The notes beneath the pieces are model-generated. The model saw only the letters and a list, made by a program, of their open reading frames with translations. It searched no databases and was not told the origin of the DNA. This document shows, piece by piece, positions 36,401-44,556 of a stretch of DNA of 64,000 nt. The stretch's first letter is position 1; each line of letters begins with the position of its first letter. The position numbers and the translations under genes are program-made. Origin of the DNA: Flavobacteriaceae bacterium PS02338 (lineage in GTDB: Bacteria > Bacteroidota > Bacteroidia > Sphingobacteriales > Sphingobacteriaceae); contig JASCOD010000012.1 of NCBI GenBank assembly GCA_029959615.1, positions 1 through 64,000 of the forward strand. Direction: 5' to 3'.

Positions 36401-36749
36401 TGACGACCACCTTATCCTCAATCTGGTAGGTCAACAACTGGTTTCTCAGTATCTCATCAAGCACAGATTTTAAATCGGCCTTTTCTACCTTAATGGTTAC
36501 CGGACTGCTTTTGGCCAATAAACTGGTCTGGTACACAACGGTGTAGCCTGTTTGCTTTTGGATGTCGGAAAAGATGGTCTTCAGCGAGGCCTGCTTTCGG
36601 TCGAGGCTAACCTGCTGGCCAAAGCTGGCTGCGCTCGCCTGTACAAAAACGGCCGTCATCAGCACGATAAGGAGTTTCATAACCCGTAAAATTTGCTTAG
36701 GTGCCGCCGCACTTTTTCCTACACACCTAAATAGATGAATAAATTTCAT
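33432..36749 (-). CDS. SusC-type TonB transporter with STN signalling domain, copy A
   Basis: 1105 residues from the ATG ending at 36749 (MKFIHLFRCVGKSAAAPKQI); an open frame continues 54 codons upstream but the shorter start has the signal peptide in the right place. Order: signal peptide, STN domain (VSLDRKQASLKTIFSDIQKQ), carboxypeptidase-regulatory-like domain (IKGRVEDTEGNPLVGATVRI), plug (NNVLSAVQGRMAGVNIVQNS, LYVIDGIPNGG), barrel. The STN domain contacts a FecR-type anti-sigma factor, and FecR and sigma genes lie directly upstream, so ligand uptake should raise expression. Confidence 0.9.
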   Translation of the reverse strand: MKFIHLFRCVGKSAAAPKQILRVMKLLIVLMTAVFVQASAASFGQQVSLDRKQASLKTIFSDIQKQTGYTVVYQTSLLAKSSPVTIKVEKADLKSVLDEILRNQLLTYQIEDKVVVIKKAETSIIDKIIDYFQNIDIKGRVEDTEGNPLVGATVRIKGTDKVVLTNSNGEYELKNVPEDATIVISFLGYRTMEIAARPEKRLIKLEMINNDLEEVKINAGYYTVTQREITGSIAKVTAKDIENQPINNVLSAVQGRMAGVNIVQNSGVPGSGYDIQIRGRNSLRSAGNEPLYVIDGIPNGGKLNAQNSAAIIPSGNISPLNNINPNDIESIEILKDADATAIYGTRGANGVILITTRHGIKGKTEVSVNSNYGISKVAQHFKMMDTEEYLSMRKQAYSNSGIATYPSNAYDVNGKWDQSRYTDWQKELIGNNAEQQSTMVSIRGGNEYSNFLVSAGHTLNTTVFPGDFKYKTSSLMSNYNYLSSNTKFKLSLSNNFMASENNVVNADLTNRSLFLSPNAPALYKEDGALNWEDNTFSNPVATLAGQYSNTMKQFNQSVIAEYLLGYNISFKLNGGLNLQNFEEYAVKPNTMYNPASTSGSSPQYSNSSKGLNTIFSYIIEPQLTWKRKIVKHQIDLLLGTSFQRTRNQQSGVTGTGFSNNALLYNIAAATTKTFRDEIDIDYRYVSAYGRLNYQFENRYILNLTARRDGSSRFGAANRFANFGALGAAWLFSEENFMKDITWLSSGKLRGSFGITGSDAIGDYQFLDTYTLSTSNYDNVVGFYPTRLYNPYFSWEKTRKAEIALELGFLNNRYRVQAAWYRNRSSNQLVGIPLPATTGFSSVQSNLNATVQNNGWEIEVSAIPVKSGNGKWIWNSSLNMTIPKSKLLSFPGLEGSSYANTYVVGQPTSIVKLYQFNGIDPSTGLYTFTDFNGDAKISSPDDNKAIENIGTKFFGGWQNELIYKNISLSFLFQFVKQTNYNYISIMPYPGNINNQPAAFTNVWSTYNQNGIIMPYSSGSNAQINALNANFVSSTAAVGDASYIRFKNIQLNYRIPINSKLVKQAMIYVQGQNLLTWTNYFGLDPEFTSTGYLPPLKTYSIGCQIKL

Positions 36750-36953
36750 AAATTTGTTTGTTTTGTTTAGTTCTGCAAAGGCTGTCGATCGTCGAAAATT
36801 GCAAGCCGATGCATTGTTTATACCATAAATTAATTCCCTTAGGGGTTGGACAGGCAGAACACCATAACCGGATCTCCGATTGCTGTCGGAATTCGGTTTT
36901 TTATTTTGCAAGGCTGGTTAGACCCGTGTTCTGTATGCCCTTGTTTTGTATGT

Positions 36954-38132
36954 CTATTTTGCTACGATAATATGCCTCCCTTCAATTTTAAAGTGAACAC
37001 TGCCAGTTAATTCCAATTTGCTAAGCACTCGGGAAACATTTTCATAGCGGGAAACACTGCCACCGTAAGCCTCATACTTGTTTACGCCTGGCATATAGCT
37101 TACCTCAACGTTGTACCACCGTGCAATTTTTTTCATGATTTCTTCAAGAGAGAGGTCGGAAAAGGCGAACATTCCGTTTTTCCAACTTACTACTTCATCC
37201 ACATTTACCGCTTTAACCCGTATGTTCTGCTCATCTAAGCTGGCCTGGTGGCCAGGTGCTAGCACCACGTTGTTTTTAGTTGACGATACACGTACACTAC
37301 CCTCTAATAGGGTAGTATTGATATGGCTTTCGTCGGTATAAGCACTAATGTTGAAATGCGTTCCCAATACTTCAACATCTTGTTTGTCGGTTTTCACTAT
37401 GAATGGATGCGCCTTATCTTTTGCCACCTCAAAATATCCTTCGCCCGATAAGGAAACTTCTCTTTTTAGGGACTGGGCAAAATTAGCTGGATATCTCAAT
37501 GAGGACTGGGCATTCAAAAACACGAGGGTTCCATCAGGCAAACGCACCTTGGTCTGTTCCCCTCGTGTGGTCGTGAGTGTATTGAAGCCCCCTCTGCCTT
37601 CGGCATCTCCCCCTAAGGGAGAGAGTGTATAAACGAGCTGTCCGGTTTCATCTTTTGAAATGGTTACGCCTGCCTGTGTAGCAATATTTCCTGCCACGGC
37701 ATCATTGATCAGGATCTTTCTGCCATCGGCCAAAGTCAAGGTGGCGCCATTCTTGCCCGGGGCTACATCGTTTTGATATACGACCTCGGATTGACGGTTG
37801 ACGATTTTGGACTGGTAATAATAGTAACCGCCCACCATTACCGCTAAGGCAATAGATGCGGCCACGGCAATTTTTGGCCAAAGCATTCTTCTAACCGGCG
37901 CAACCTCAGTGTCTACTATCCTGGCCTTAATACCCTCCAATATTCTTTCGGGCAGTGCGGTATAGTGATGTTCATCGAACTCCAGTTGCTGAAATTCTTG
38001 AAGTACCAATTCTTCCAATTGCCAACGCTGGTCAGAATTGAAATATTGCATCAGTTGTTCTACCTCTTCCAAGGTACATTGGCCATTAAGGTATTTATTG
38101 AACAGGGTTAAGCGTTGCTGTTGATCTTTCAA
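36954..38132 (-). CDS. FecR-type anti-sigma factor, copy A
   Basis: 392 residues. A cytoplasmic N-terminal helical part (residues 1-85) binds the sigma factor; one membrane segment follows (MLWPKIAVAASIALAVMVGG), then the FecR periplasmic domain (TTTRGEQTKVRLPDGTLVFL, YFEVAKDKAHPFIVKTDKQD) and a C-terminal DUF4974-type domain (SLEEIMKKIARWYNVEVSYM). It should pass the signal from the STN domain of the downstream SusC to the sigma factor. It holds an unusual SPLGGDAEGRGG insert, described separately. Confidence 0.88.
   Translation of the reverse strand: MKDQQQRLTLFNKYLNGQCTLEEVEQLMQYFNSDQRWQLEELVLQEFQQLEFDEHHYTALPERILEGIKARIVDTEVAPVRRMLWPKIAVAASIALAVMVGGYYYYQSKIVNRQSEVVYQNDVAPGKNGATLTLADGRKILINDAVAGNIATQAGVTISKDETGQLVYTLSPLGGDAEGRGGFNTLTTTRGEQTKVRLPDGTLVFLNAQSSLRYPANFAQSLKREVSLSGEGYFEVAKDKAHPFIVKTDKQDVEVLGTHFNISAYTDESHINTTLLEGSVRVSSTKNNVVLAPGHQASLDEQNIRVKAVNVDEVVSWKNGMFAFSDLSLEEIMKKIARWYNVEVSYMPGVNKYEAYGGSVSRYENVSRVLSKLELTGSVHFKIEGRHIIVAK
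37588..37625. repeat. REP-like palindromic insert inside the FecR gene
   Basis: The bases 37588-37625 contain CCCCTCTGCCTTCGGCATCT and CCCCCTAAGGGAGAG, a pattern that occurs as dispersed intergenic repeats in many Bacteroidota. It is read in frame as SPLGGDAEGRGG. The paralogous FecR at 48190 has an unrelated ten-residue segment at this point, so the repeat appears to have replaced or displaced a surface loop. Confidence 0.6.
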
Positions 38133-38207
38133 TTTCTGTTGTTTTGTTGTAATACGGACAAGAAATCAAAATCATCTGCTCTGAGTGAAAATAATTTTAA
38201 AAAAATG

Positions 38208-38804
38208 TTAAGAAATCAATATCGATGCCAACAGGGCGATGAGGATCATATCGTTTTCATCAAAATAAGCTTTTAGTGATTTAGTGGCTTTTACTACGTG
38301 ATCGTTAATGGTGGAAGTTGAAATTCCCAACAGTTCGGCAACTTCCTCGTAGCTTTTCCCCTCTAATTTAATGAGCGTGTATATGTGCTTGCGCCGTGGG
38401 GACAATGTTTCCAAAGCCTTTTGTATAATGGTGTTACTTTGCGCTCCGTGGTCTTCTACAGGTTCAAAAGGGTAATGGAGTTCGGTATTGTCTATGATGA
38501 ACTTTTCCAGCATCTGCCTGTCGAGTGCTGCTTTTCTGAAAAGATCGACCACCAAATTTTTGGCTATGGTGTAGAGGTAAGACTTAAAGGACTTTCGATT
38601 GTCGAGCGCCTTTCGTTTTTCCCATATCTTCACAAATACGTCCTGCAAAAGTTCTTCTGCAATGGCAGTTTGCTTTACCAATTGCAGTATTTTTCGGTAG
38701 ATTTTGGGACCGTAGCTTAAATAGAGCTGTTCAAATGCGTATTGATCCCCTTCAGCCAATCTGCTAAGCAACTCTTGTTCGTTATAAAGGGGTTTTACGG
38801 CCAT
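38208..38804 (-). CDS. ECF sigma factor, copy A
   Basis: 198 residues. Region 2 is recognisable (YGPKIYRKILQLVKQTAIAE then ELLQDVFVKIWEKRKALDN) and region 4 (KLEGKSYEEVAELLGISTST then INDHVVKATKSLKAYFDEN). The C-terminus has a short hydrophobic tail (LIALLASILIS). It lies 75 bases upstream of its FecR partner and is the first gene of module A. It should direct transcription of this module when released. Confidence 0.88.
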   Translation of the reverse strand: MAVKPLYNEQELLSRLAEGDQYAFEQLYLSYGPKIYRKILQLVKQTAIAEELLQDVFVKIWEKRKALDNRKSFKSYLYTIAKNLVVDLFRKAALDRQMLEKFIIDNTELHYPFEPVEDHGAQSNTIIQKALETLSPRRKHIYTLIKLEGKSYEEVAELLGISTSTINDHVVKATKSLKAYFDENDMILIALLASILIS

Positions 38805-39059
38805 TTAGGTAAATAGGATAACAATTTACAGATTTTGGAGCGCCAATAATAACGATATTTTTTATAGGATTGGCTGTTTTGGGACAGTTTTCAACTATTG
38901 TCCAAGTAAAAACATATCGTTAAAATGAAAACATCCCGAATTGAGCGGACAACTCCGGATAAAAAAACAAGGTTTGAAATGTGGTTGATAACTACAAACC
39001 GCATTAGCCAATGTCGATTTTAAGCTGAACGGAGAATTTTTATGGCTATCGCAATAAGA

Positions 39060-39995
39060 TCAATTCAGCGGGGGTACGATGCCCATTTTCTCCTGTAGCT
39101 CCAACCTTCGCTTAACGCCCGCCTTTACAAAAATATGGTGTGCGTGATTGTCGACGGTGTGTTCGGAGATGTACAGCAGTTCGCCGATCTCCTTGTAAGA
39201 AAGCCCACGGCACAGCAAGGCCGCCACTTCAGTTTCACGCTTTGTAAATCCAAAGGCGGTGCACTGGGCTTCAAAAACCGTTTCCGCATTCCGGTTGACT
39301 TCCAACAGCAGCTTTTCCCTACGTCGGTTTTCCTTTACGTTCCTGATAATGAAAAGTATCGTAATGACCAAAAAGCCCAGATTGGTAACCAACACCTCAA
39401 TCCACTGGGCAATGTGAATGTAGGCAAAGGCTGCCATGGTAACCCAGGGCGAAACCGCCGCGTAGACGCTGACCATTTCCAGCCCACTATAGGGATGACT
39501 GGAACTACGCCTGTCGGCAATCTTGCTACGGATGGCACCGAGTACCTTATACAGCACCACAATAGAATACAAGCCTGGAACGATCATCCCGTAACTGGTG
39601 GCCAGTTCCAGGTCTTCGCTCAGGGGATAAATCATACCAAAAAATATAAAATAGGGCAACAATAGGAACAACACCGAACCGTAAACGGCATAGAAACGGA
39701 TGCTTTTCAGGTTGAACGCTCGGTAAAAATAGTAGGGGAAATAGGAGGCAATGAGAAAACCGCTGCCATAGGCCAGTATGTTCTGCACCATTATGGGAAT
39801 ATCAAAATCGCCGTCAGGCATAAGGCCGCCGCTAATGTTGTAGAAGATGAGCAGGCCCAAGAGTATCAGGTACCAGAAACGCCTGCGCTCTTTTGGATTG
39901 GATAGATAGTACACCAACTGGTAGCAGAACATTCCAAATTCCAAAAGGGAGACCACAAAGGTCAATAAGTGCATTTCAGAGTTGAATACCAGCAT
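39060..39995 (-). CDS. Membrane-anchored LuxR-type regulator, copy B
   Basis: 311 residues, same topology as copy A: about seven membrane helices then a LuxR DNA-binding domain (GFTKRETEVAALLCRGLSYK and EIGELLYISEHTVDNHAHHI). The N-terminal third differs most from copy A (residues 30-75), while residues 80-311 differ at few positions, so DNA targets are probably shared and sensing may differ. It is the last gene of module B, 15 bases after the GNAT gene. The palindrome found after copy A is absent here. Confidence 0.8.
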   Translation of the reverse strand: MLVFNSEMHLLTFVVSLLEFGMFCYQLVYYLSNPKERRRFWYLILLGLLIFYNISGGLMPDGDFDIPIMVQNILAYGSGFLIASYFPYYFYRAFNLKSIRFYAVYGSVLFLLLPYFIFFGMIYPLSEDLELATSYGMIVPGLYSIVVLYKVLGAIRSKIADRRSSSHPYSGLEMVSVYAAVSPWVTMAAFAYIHIAQWIEVLVTNLGFLVITILFIIRNVKENRRREKLLLEVNRNAETVFEAQCTAFGFTKRETEVAALLCRGLSYKEIGELLYISEHTVDNHAHHIFVKAGVKRRLELQEKMGIVPPLN

Positions 39996-40010
39996 GGGAG
40001 AGCGATTGAT

Positions 40011-40589
40011 CTAGTTTAACATATCACGTTTTAAAAAGTGGAGCACATAACTTAAGTTCAGTTCGTCATAAATCTTAAAACCGAATTTCCTGTACCAGGC
40101 TAAATTCTTTATGGTAGAAGTTTCCAGATAGATGGGCCTTTTCATTTTCTCTGCATCCAAAACCAGTTCGAGCATCAGCTCGCTGCCGAGCCGTAGGCCA
40201 CGATGCACCGGGTGCACCCCGATAAACCAGAGGTAATAGAAAGGGAATTTGGGATGGTGCATTTTGATCTGTCGCTCCCGCTTCAGTACCTTGCCGATAT
40301 TGAAGATGCGCACTACCTTAACTACTAACAGCACATCCCACCAAAGTGAAGCGAGCGTAAAGCGTTTCTTATCTGGAAAAAGCACCATTGCACAGGCGTT
40401 ACCGTCCTCTGATATGACTACTTTGCCAAATGCCGAGCACACCTTATAGGCATACTCCATCAAATGGGCAATACGTTTCATCTTGCCTGCACCCTTGCCG
40501 CAGATATAGCCCACGCTGAGGTTCTGCTCAAAGGCCAGTGTCAATATCTCGATGATCCTATCTTTATCTTTGGGTTCTGCTGTAACCAT
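40011..40589 (-). CDS. GNAT-family acyltransferase, copy B
   Basis: 192 residues (MVTAEPKDKDRIIEILTLAF). The acetyl-CoA loop is IGVHPVHRGLRLGSELM and the C-terminal part reads PIYLETSTIKNLAWYRKFGF. It is clearly related to copy A but far more diverged than the LuxR genes beside them, so the two enzymes may modify different substrates. The same 75-base leader with hairpin precedes it. Confidence 0.82.
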   Translation of the reverse strand: MVTAEPKDKDRIIEILTLAFEQNLSVGYICGKGAGKMKRIAHLMEYAYKVCSAFGKVVISEDGNACAMVLFPDKKRFTLASLWWDVLLVVKVVRIFNIGKVLKRERQIKMHHPKFPFYYLWFIGVHPVHRGLRLGSELMLELVLDAEKMKRPIYLETSTIKNLAWYRKFGFKIYDELNLSYVLHFLKRDMLN

Positions 40590-40607
40590 ATTGTTTTAAA
40601 TAAAAAA

Positions 40608-40636
40608 GCATGCCCGAACATCCATCCGGGCAATGC
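40608..40636 (-). terminator. Hairpin with T-run just before the GNAT gene, copy B
   Basis: The same stem as copy A: GCATGCCCG at 40608-40616 and CGGGCAATGC at 40627-40636, then a T-rich run on the minus strand up to 18 bases before the GNAT ATG. The whole 75 bases 40578-40652 match copy A exactly. Confidence 0.75.
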
Positions 40637-40691
40637 TATCATTATTAACTAAACTAAATTTTCATCCAACTTCTTATAAGCTATATCCTGT

Positions 40692-43175
40692 TTATTGCGC
40701 TTTAATCATTTGTTTATTTATCCATGGAACATCTTTTTTGTCTTTCAGAAAGTAGTCCCACCATTGTAGAACCCTATAGTACAAATCTTTTCTTTCGTTA
40801 GAGCCAAAAACTGGGTTATGTCCCTGTGAAGGGTAGAACAATGCGATGACGTTTTTTTCATTTCGCTTTAATCCAATATAAAATTCCATAACCTGATCCC
40901 ATGCGATATTTTCGTCCTTCTTGCCTGACCATAATAGTATAGGGACACTGACATTTTCACAATAATTTATAGGACTATTTTTTAAATACAATTCTTTATT
41001 ATCATTGAACGGGGTTTTCATTTCATACTGTCCATTTTCATATTGCCAGTAGAATGGACTGGAAAAATTGTAATTGTAGGAAAAATATGAGCGAACGATA
41101 TCACTATTTCCAGCACCAGAAACATATGTCGCAAACCGACTCGATTGAGTAGCGATGAAATTAGTTTCATAACCTCCATGAGAATGTCCCGTTAACCCCA
41201 TTTTGGTTTTGTCGAGATAGGGTCGCGATTCTATTGCATCCAAAGCTTTGTTAACACAATCCAATGCTGAAAGTCCCGTTCCCGTGTTCCCGTAAACAAT
41301 ATCAGGTAAGTAAACAAAATATCCGCTTTCTACCAAAGCTCTTAAATCAAAAGCAGAATCGTTATTGTACCCTAAAATCTCATAATTATTAGCCCTATCA
41401 TTCTGAATTTGATATATTCTTACAACTACAGGGTATTTTTTGCTTAAATCAAAGTCGAGTGGATAATATAACACACCCTTAAGCAATTTGTTATCGGAAT
41501 TTCTGTAAGATATAATTTCGTTTTTTAACTTTTTAATAGAATTATCATATTTTCCGGCTTGATATAGGGCGGTTGTCTGACCATCACTTATATCAAAGAA
41601 ATTTAGATTAGCAGGTTTACTGTAATTTTCTTTAGTATAAATAAAGTTTGATGCATCATCAGTGTAGTAAAATTCTCTGATAAAATCATTTGTACTGCTG
41701 ATGATATATTTGATTTTATTGTTGTTAATAGAAAAATAGGAAGTTTTGTTCTCTTCTTTATTTTTTGTTTCTACAAGTATAGTTTGATCATTATCAAGTA
41801 ATGGACGATAAACACTGAACCAACTACCAAGCACGCTATTAAGTCGTTTGTTAAGTATACGCTTGCCGCCACTTTCTGAATTATTGATAGTTCTTAGTTT
41901 ATCTTTTTTTAAATCATAAACAGAAAGTCCATAATTGCTTTCAAAATATATCAAAGATCCCTTTTCATTAAAAACAGGGTTGCCTAACGCATTATTAGGG
42001 ATATTTCTTTTTTTCTCTGTAACCACATTATATAAAACCCATCTTTCTCCGGATGTTTTATATATAAAAAAGTCTCCATTTTTAGAAATAGATATTTGTG
42101 CATCTTTAACAGTATCAATTTTTTTATAAAGAAGCGTCCTAATATCTAATAAAGAAATATCTAAATTTGGATTTCGCGAAACATAATTTTGCAATTTTCC
42201 ATTTTTGAAAGCAAATAGATAATTAGCATTCCCTGAAAGAAATATTTTTTGACAACTCTCGTTAGGTAGCAAAAGAGGCTTCTTATTATTTCTAACTATC
42301 CAATATTTATCTATTGTATCAAAACCTAACTGATGGCTGATTAAATTCCCATCATTTCCGTACCAAATCTCCGTTTCTTTACTTCTTGGTATTTTTAATT
42401 GCGCACTCACAAAATAGGTTCCTTTTTCATCGATTTCCTGTACAGAAATATAATCTCCTTTCTCTAATTCTGCTAATATTGGCCTTGACGTTTTTCCAGA
42501 TCCTATGTTGAATAATACCAATTGTTCTTTTAATTCTAAACCATTCTCTTCTACGATAGAAAGCAAATTTTTCGAATCGGAAATTTCAATCCTTTTCACC
42601 AAATTAGGGCTTGAGTATACACGTTTTTGTAAATTATCTGATAAGTTGAAAATTTCATAGGTTTTCCATCCTTTCCTCAAAACAAATATTTTGCTTATCC
42701 TATCTGTTGCAATGATTTGAACACTGTCAAGTGAATTGATTATATTTCCTTCGCTATTGTAAATAGTCAGTTTATTATTCTGATCTAATAAGGCATAAAC
42801 TCCTAATGAGTCCAAAACATCAATTCTTTTTACATTTTTGAAAGTTTTTTTTAGGTCATTTGTCAAATTATACAGTGTAGCTGTATAATTTGACAATGTT
42901 ATAACAGCTTCTTCTTTTAGAAATGCTTTGTAAACATAAGGACCTATTAGTTCAAGACGTCCCAGTTTTTTGTTTTTGGTAGGTAAAACTAAAACAGTAT
43001 CTCTATTTAGATCATAATGCTTGCCTACCATAACCCAGTTTCCGTTTTTTGAAATAGAATAAATCTTTAGCCTATATTGTTTCGACATCTTTTGTTCCAA
43101 AGTATCCCTTATTTGACAATGGCTTATCTGAACATTTCCTAATATTGCTAATATAAATAATACAATTATTTTCAT
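40692..43175 (-). CDS. Secreted S9-type peptidase, copy B
   Basis: 827 residues with a signal peptide (MKIIVLFILAILGNVQISHC). A propeller-like region is followed by the hydrolase domain: Ser665 in GHSHGGY, Asp754 in GKKDEN, His786 in SQGHNP. The block AGNSDIVRSYFSYNYNFSSP is shared with copy A, but the propeller has diverged strongly, which may change substrate entry. The start overlaps the SusD stop by one base, as in copy A. Confidence 0.88.
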   Translation of the reverse strand: MKIIVLFILAILGNVQISHCQIRDTLEQKMSKQYRLKIYSISKNGNWVMVGKHYDLNRDTVLVLPTKNKKLGRLELIGPYVYKAFLKEEAVITLSNYTATLYNLTNDLKKTFKNVKRIDVLDSLGVYALLDQNNKLTIYNSEGNIINSLDSVQIIATDRISKIFVLRKGWKTYEIFNLSDNLQKRVYSSPNLVKRIEISDSKNLLSIVEENGLELKEQLVLFNIGSGKTSRPILAELEKGDYISVQEIDEKGTYFVSAQLKIPRSKETEIWYGNDGNLISHQLGFDTIDKYWIVRNNKKPLLLPNESCQKIFLSGNANYLFAFKNGKLQNYVSRNPNLDISLLDIRTLLYKKIDTVKDAQISISKNGDFFIYKTSGERWVLYNVVTEKKRNIPNNALGNPVFNEKGSLIYFESNYGLSVYDLKKDKLRTINNSESGGKRILNKRLNSVLGSWFSVYRPLLDNDQTILVETKNKEENKTSYFSINNNKIKYIISSTNDFIREFYYTDDASNFIYTKENYSKPANLNFFDISDGQTTALYQAGKYDNSIKKLKNEIISYRNSDNKLLKGVLYYPLDFDLSKKYPVVVRIYQIQNDRANNYEILGYNNDSAFDLRALVESGYFVYLPDIVYGNTGTGLSALDCVNKALDAIESRPYLDKTKMGLTGHSHGGYETNFIATQSSRFATYVSGAGNSDIVRSYFSYNYNFSSPFYWQYENGQYEMKTPFNDNKELYLKNSPINYCENVSVPILLWSGKKDENIAWDQVMEFYIGLKRNEKNVIALFYPSQGHNPVFGSNERKDLYYRVLQWWDYFLKDKKDVPWINKQMIKAQ

Positions 43176-44545
43176 TAGTATCCAGTATTTTGAGGGTTTA
43201 AGTTATTGTTGAGTTGCAGATCTTTCTGAGGGATAGGCCACAGCTGGTGAAACGATTGCCAATTGGATTTAATCGAAATAAGGCTACTTAAATTTCCATT
43301 TCTCTTTAGGTCAAAAAAACGGTGTCCCATTTCTGTAAAAAATTCTCGTCGGTTCTCATTGCTGATTTCCGACACTAGTACTGCTTTTGAAGTGCCTAAC
43401 GGTAAAGCCGAAAGTCCTGCACGTTGTCTTGTGGAATTAATATAAGGCAACGCCTGATCGAGCTTATCTTGTTTTGTCAACGTTTCCGCTAGTAGTAGAT
43501 AAACCTCTTCTAAACGAAATATTATCGAATATTCGGTTGTATTATTGGAACGGCTCTTATATTTATCGGTCCGATACCAAATGTTACTTCCTACCGTTAC
43601 AGATGCTATCCAGTTCTGCTTCCTTAAATCTGATGCTGAAAAAGAATTTACTAGGTCGGTTGTCAGGGCATAGCTTGATGGTGCTACATTAGTAAAATAG
43701 TAAATACTTGCTTCCTTTGTCGCATCCCCTGAATTCTTTGGTTTTAATTGCCATAAAATATGCTTACCTGATTTTTGGAATACCTTAGTAATATCATTTT
43801 CAAAAGTATATAAAGGGCTTTGAACGATGCTTTTTAATGTCGTTTCTGCATCGCCGTAACGAAGCTCGGCCATATATACTTTTGCAAGCATTAGTTCGGC
43901 TACCTTGCGATTTACAAAAATCCTTTCGGCATTAGTATAATCATCGTTGAGCAGGGTAAAGCAAGTTCCCAAATCGCTCTCTAGATTTGCCAAAACATCA
44001 GAAGAAGGTGTTTTTCCTAAAATACTATTAGATTGATAATCTGTACTATTTACATAAGGAATGTCACCGAAGGTCTGTTGTAGGTAAAAATGTAGTATTG
44101 AACGTACTAATAATGCTTCCCCTGTTACCCTGTTTTTGTCCGCAACCGCTAGTGAAGAAGTCTGTATGCCTTCCAAGATCGAATTTGCAAGGTATATCTG
44201 CTGATATGTATTAGCCCAGACGGTGTAAATACTCGGATTACTGGATATCAGCTGGTTTTTATACAGTTCATAGACTCCATTAGTAGCGGTCGTCGCATAG
44301 CAATCAACATCGTCCGTGTAAATACTCATAAAAACACCGATTTCATCACCGGCTAATAAAGAGTTGTCCCTGATCCCAGAGTAAAGAGCTGCTAAAGCTG
44401 CATTAGCGGTCTGTATATCATTAAAAATGAGATTCCTGTCTATCTGATTTTGAGGAACATCAACATCCAGCATTTTTTCACAGGATGTGATGCTCATAAT
44501 GCTTAAAAAAAGTATGGCACCTATATAGTTTCGTATATTTTTCAT
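43175..44545 (-). CDS. SusD/RagB-type lipoprotein, copy B
   Basis: 456 residues. The N-terminus ends in SIMSITSCEKMLDVDVP, a lipoprotein signal with Cys22 as the likely lipid site. SusD segments include ALLVRSILHFYLQQTFGDIP and LAKVYMAELRYGDAETTLKS, and the C-terminus has RQRAGLSALPLGTS and EMGHRFFDLKRNG. It partners the SusC encoded 11 bases upstream. Confidence 0.9.
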   Translation of the reverse strand: MKNIRNYIGAILFLSIMSITSCEKMLDVDVPQNQIDRNLIFNDIQTANAALAALYSGIRDNSLLAGDEIGVFMSIYTDDVDCYATTATNGVYELYKNQLISSNPSIYTVWANTYQQIYLANSILEGIQTSSLAVADKNRVTGEALLVRSILHFYLQQTFGDIPYVNSTDYQSNSILGKTPSSDVLANLESDLGTCFTLLNDDYTNAERIFVNRKVAELMLAKVYMAELRYGDAETTLKSIVQSPLYTFENDITKVFQKSGKHILWQLKPKNSGDATKEASIYYFTNVAPSSYALTTDLVNSFSASDLRKQNWIASVTVGSNIWYRTDKYKSRSNNTTEYSIIFRLEEVYLLLAETLTKQDKLDQALPYINSTRQRAGLSALPLGTSKAVLVSEISNENRREFFTEMGHRFFDLKRNGNLSSLISIKSNWQSFHQLWPIPQKDLQLNNNLNPQNTGY

Positions 44546-44556
44546 TTTTCTATTTT

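Noticed and set aside
29448..40636. The two identical hairpin blocks as attachment sites of a mobile element
   Set aside because: They are internal to a tandem duplication of whole modules with matching flanking genes; duplication explains them without an integrase, none of which is seen.
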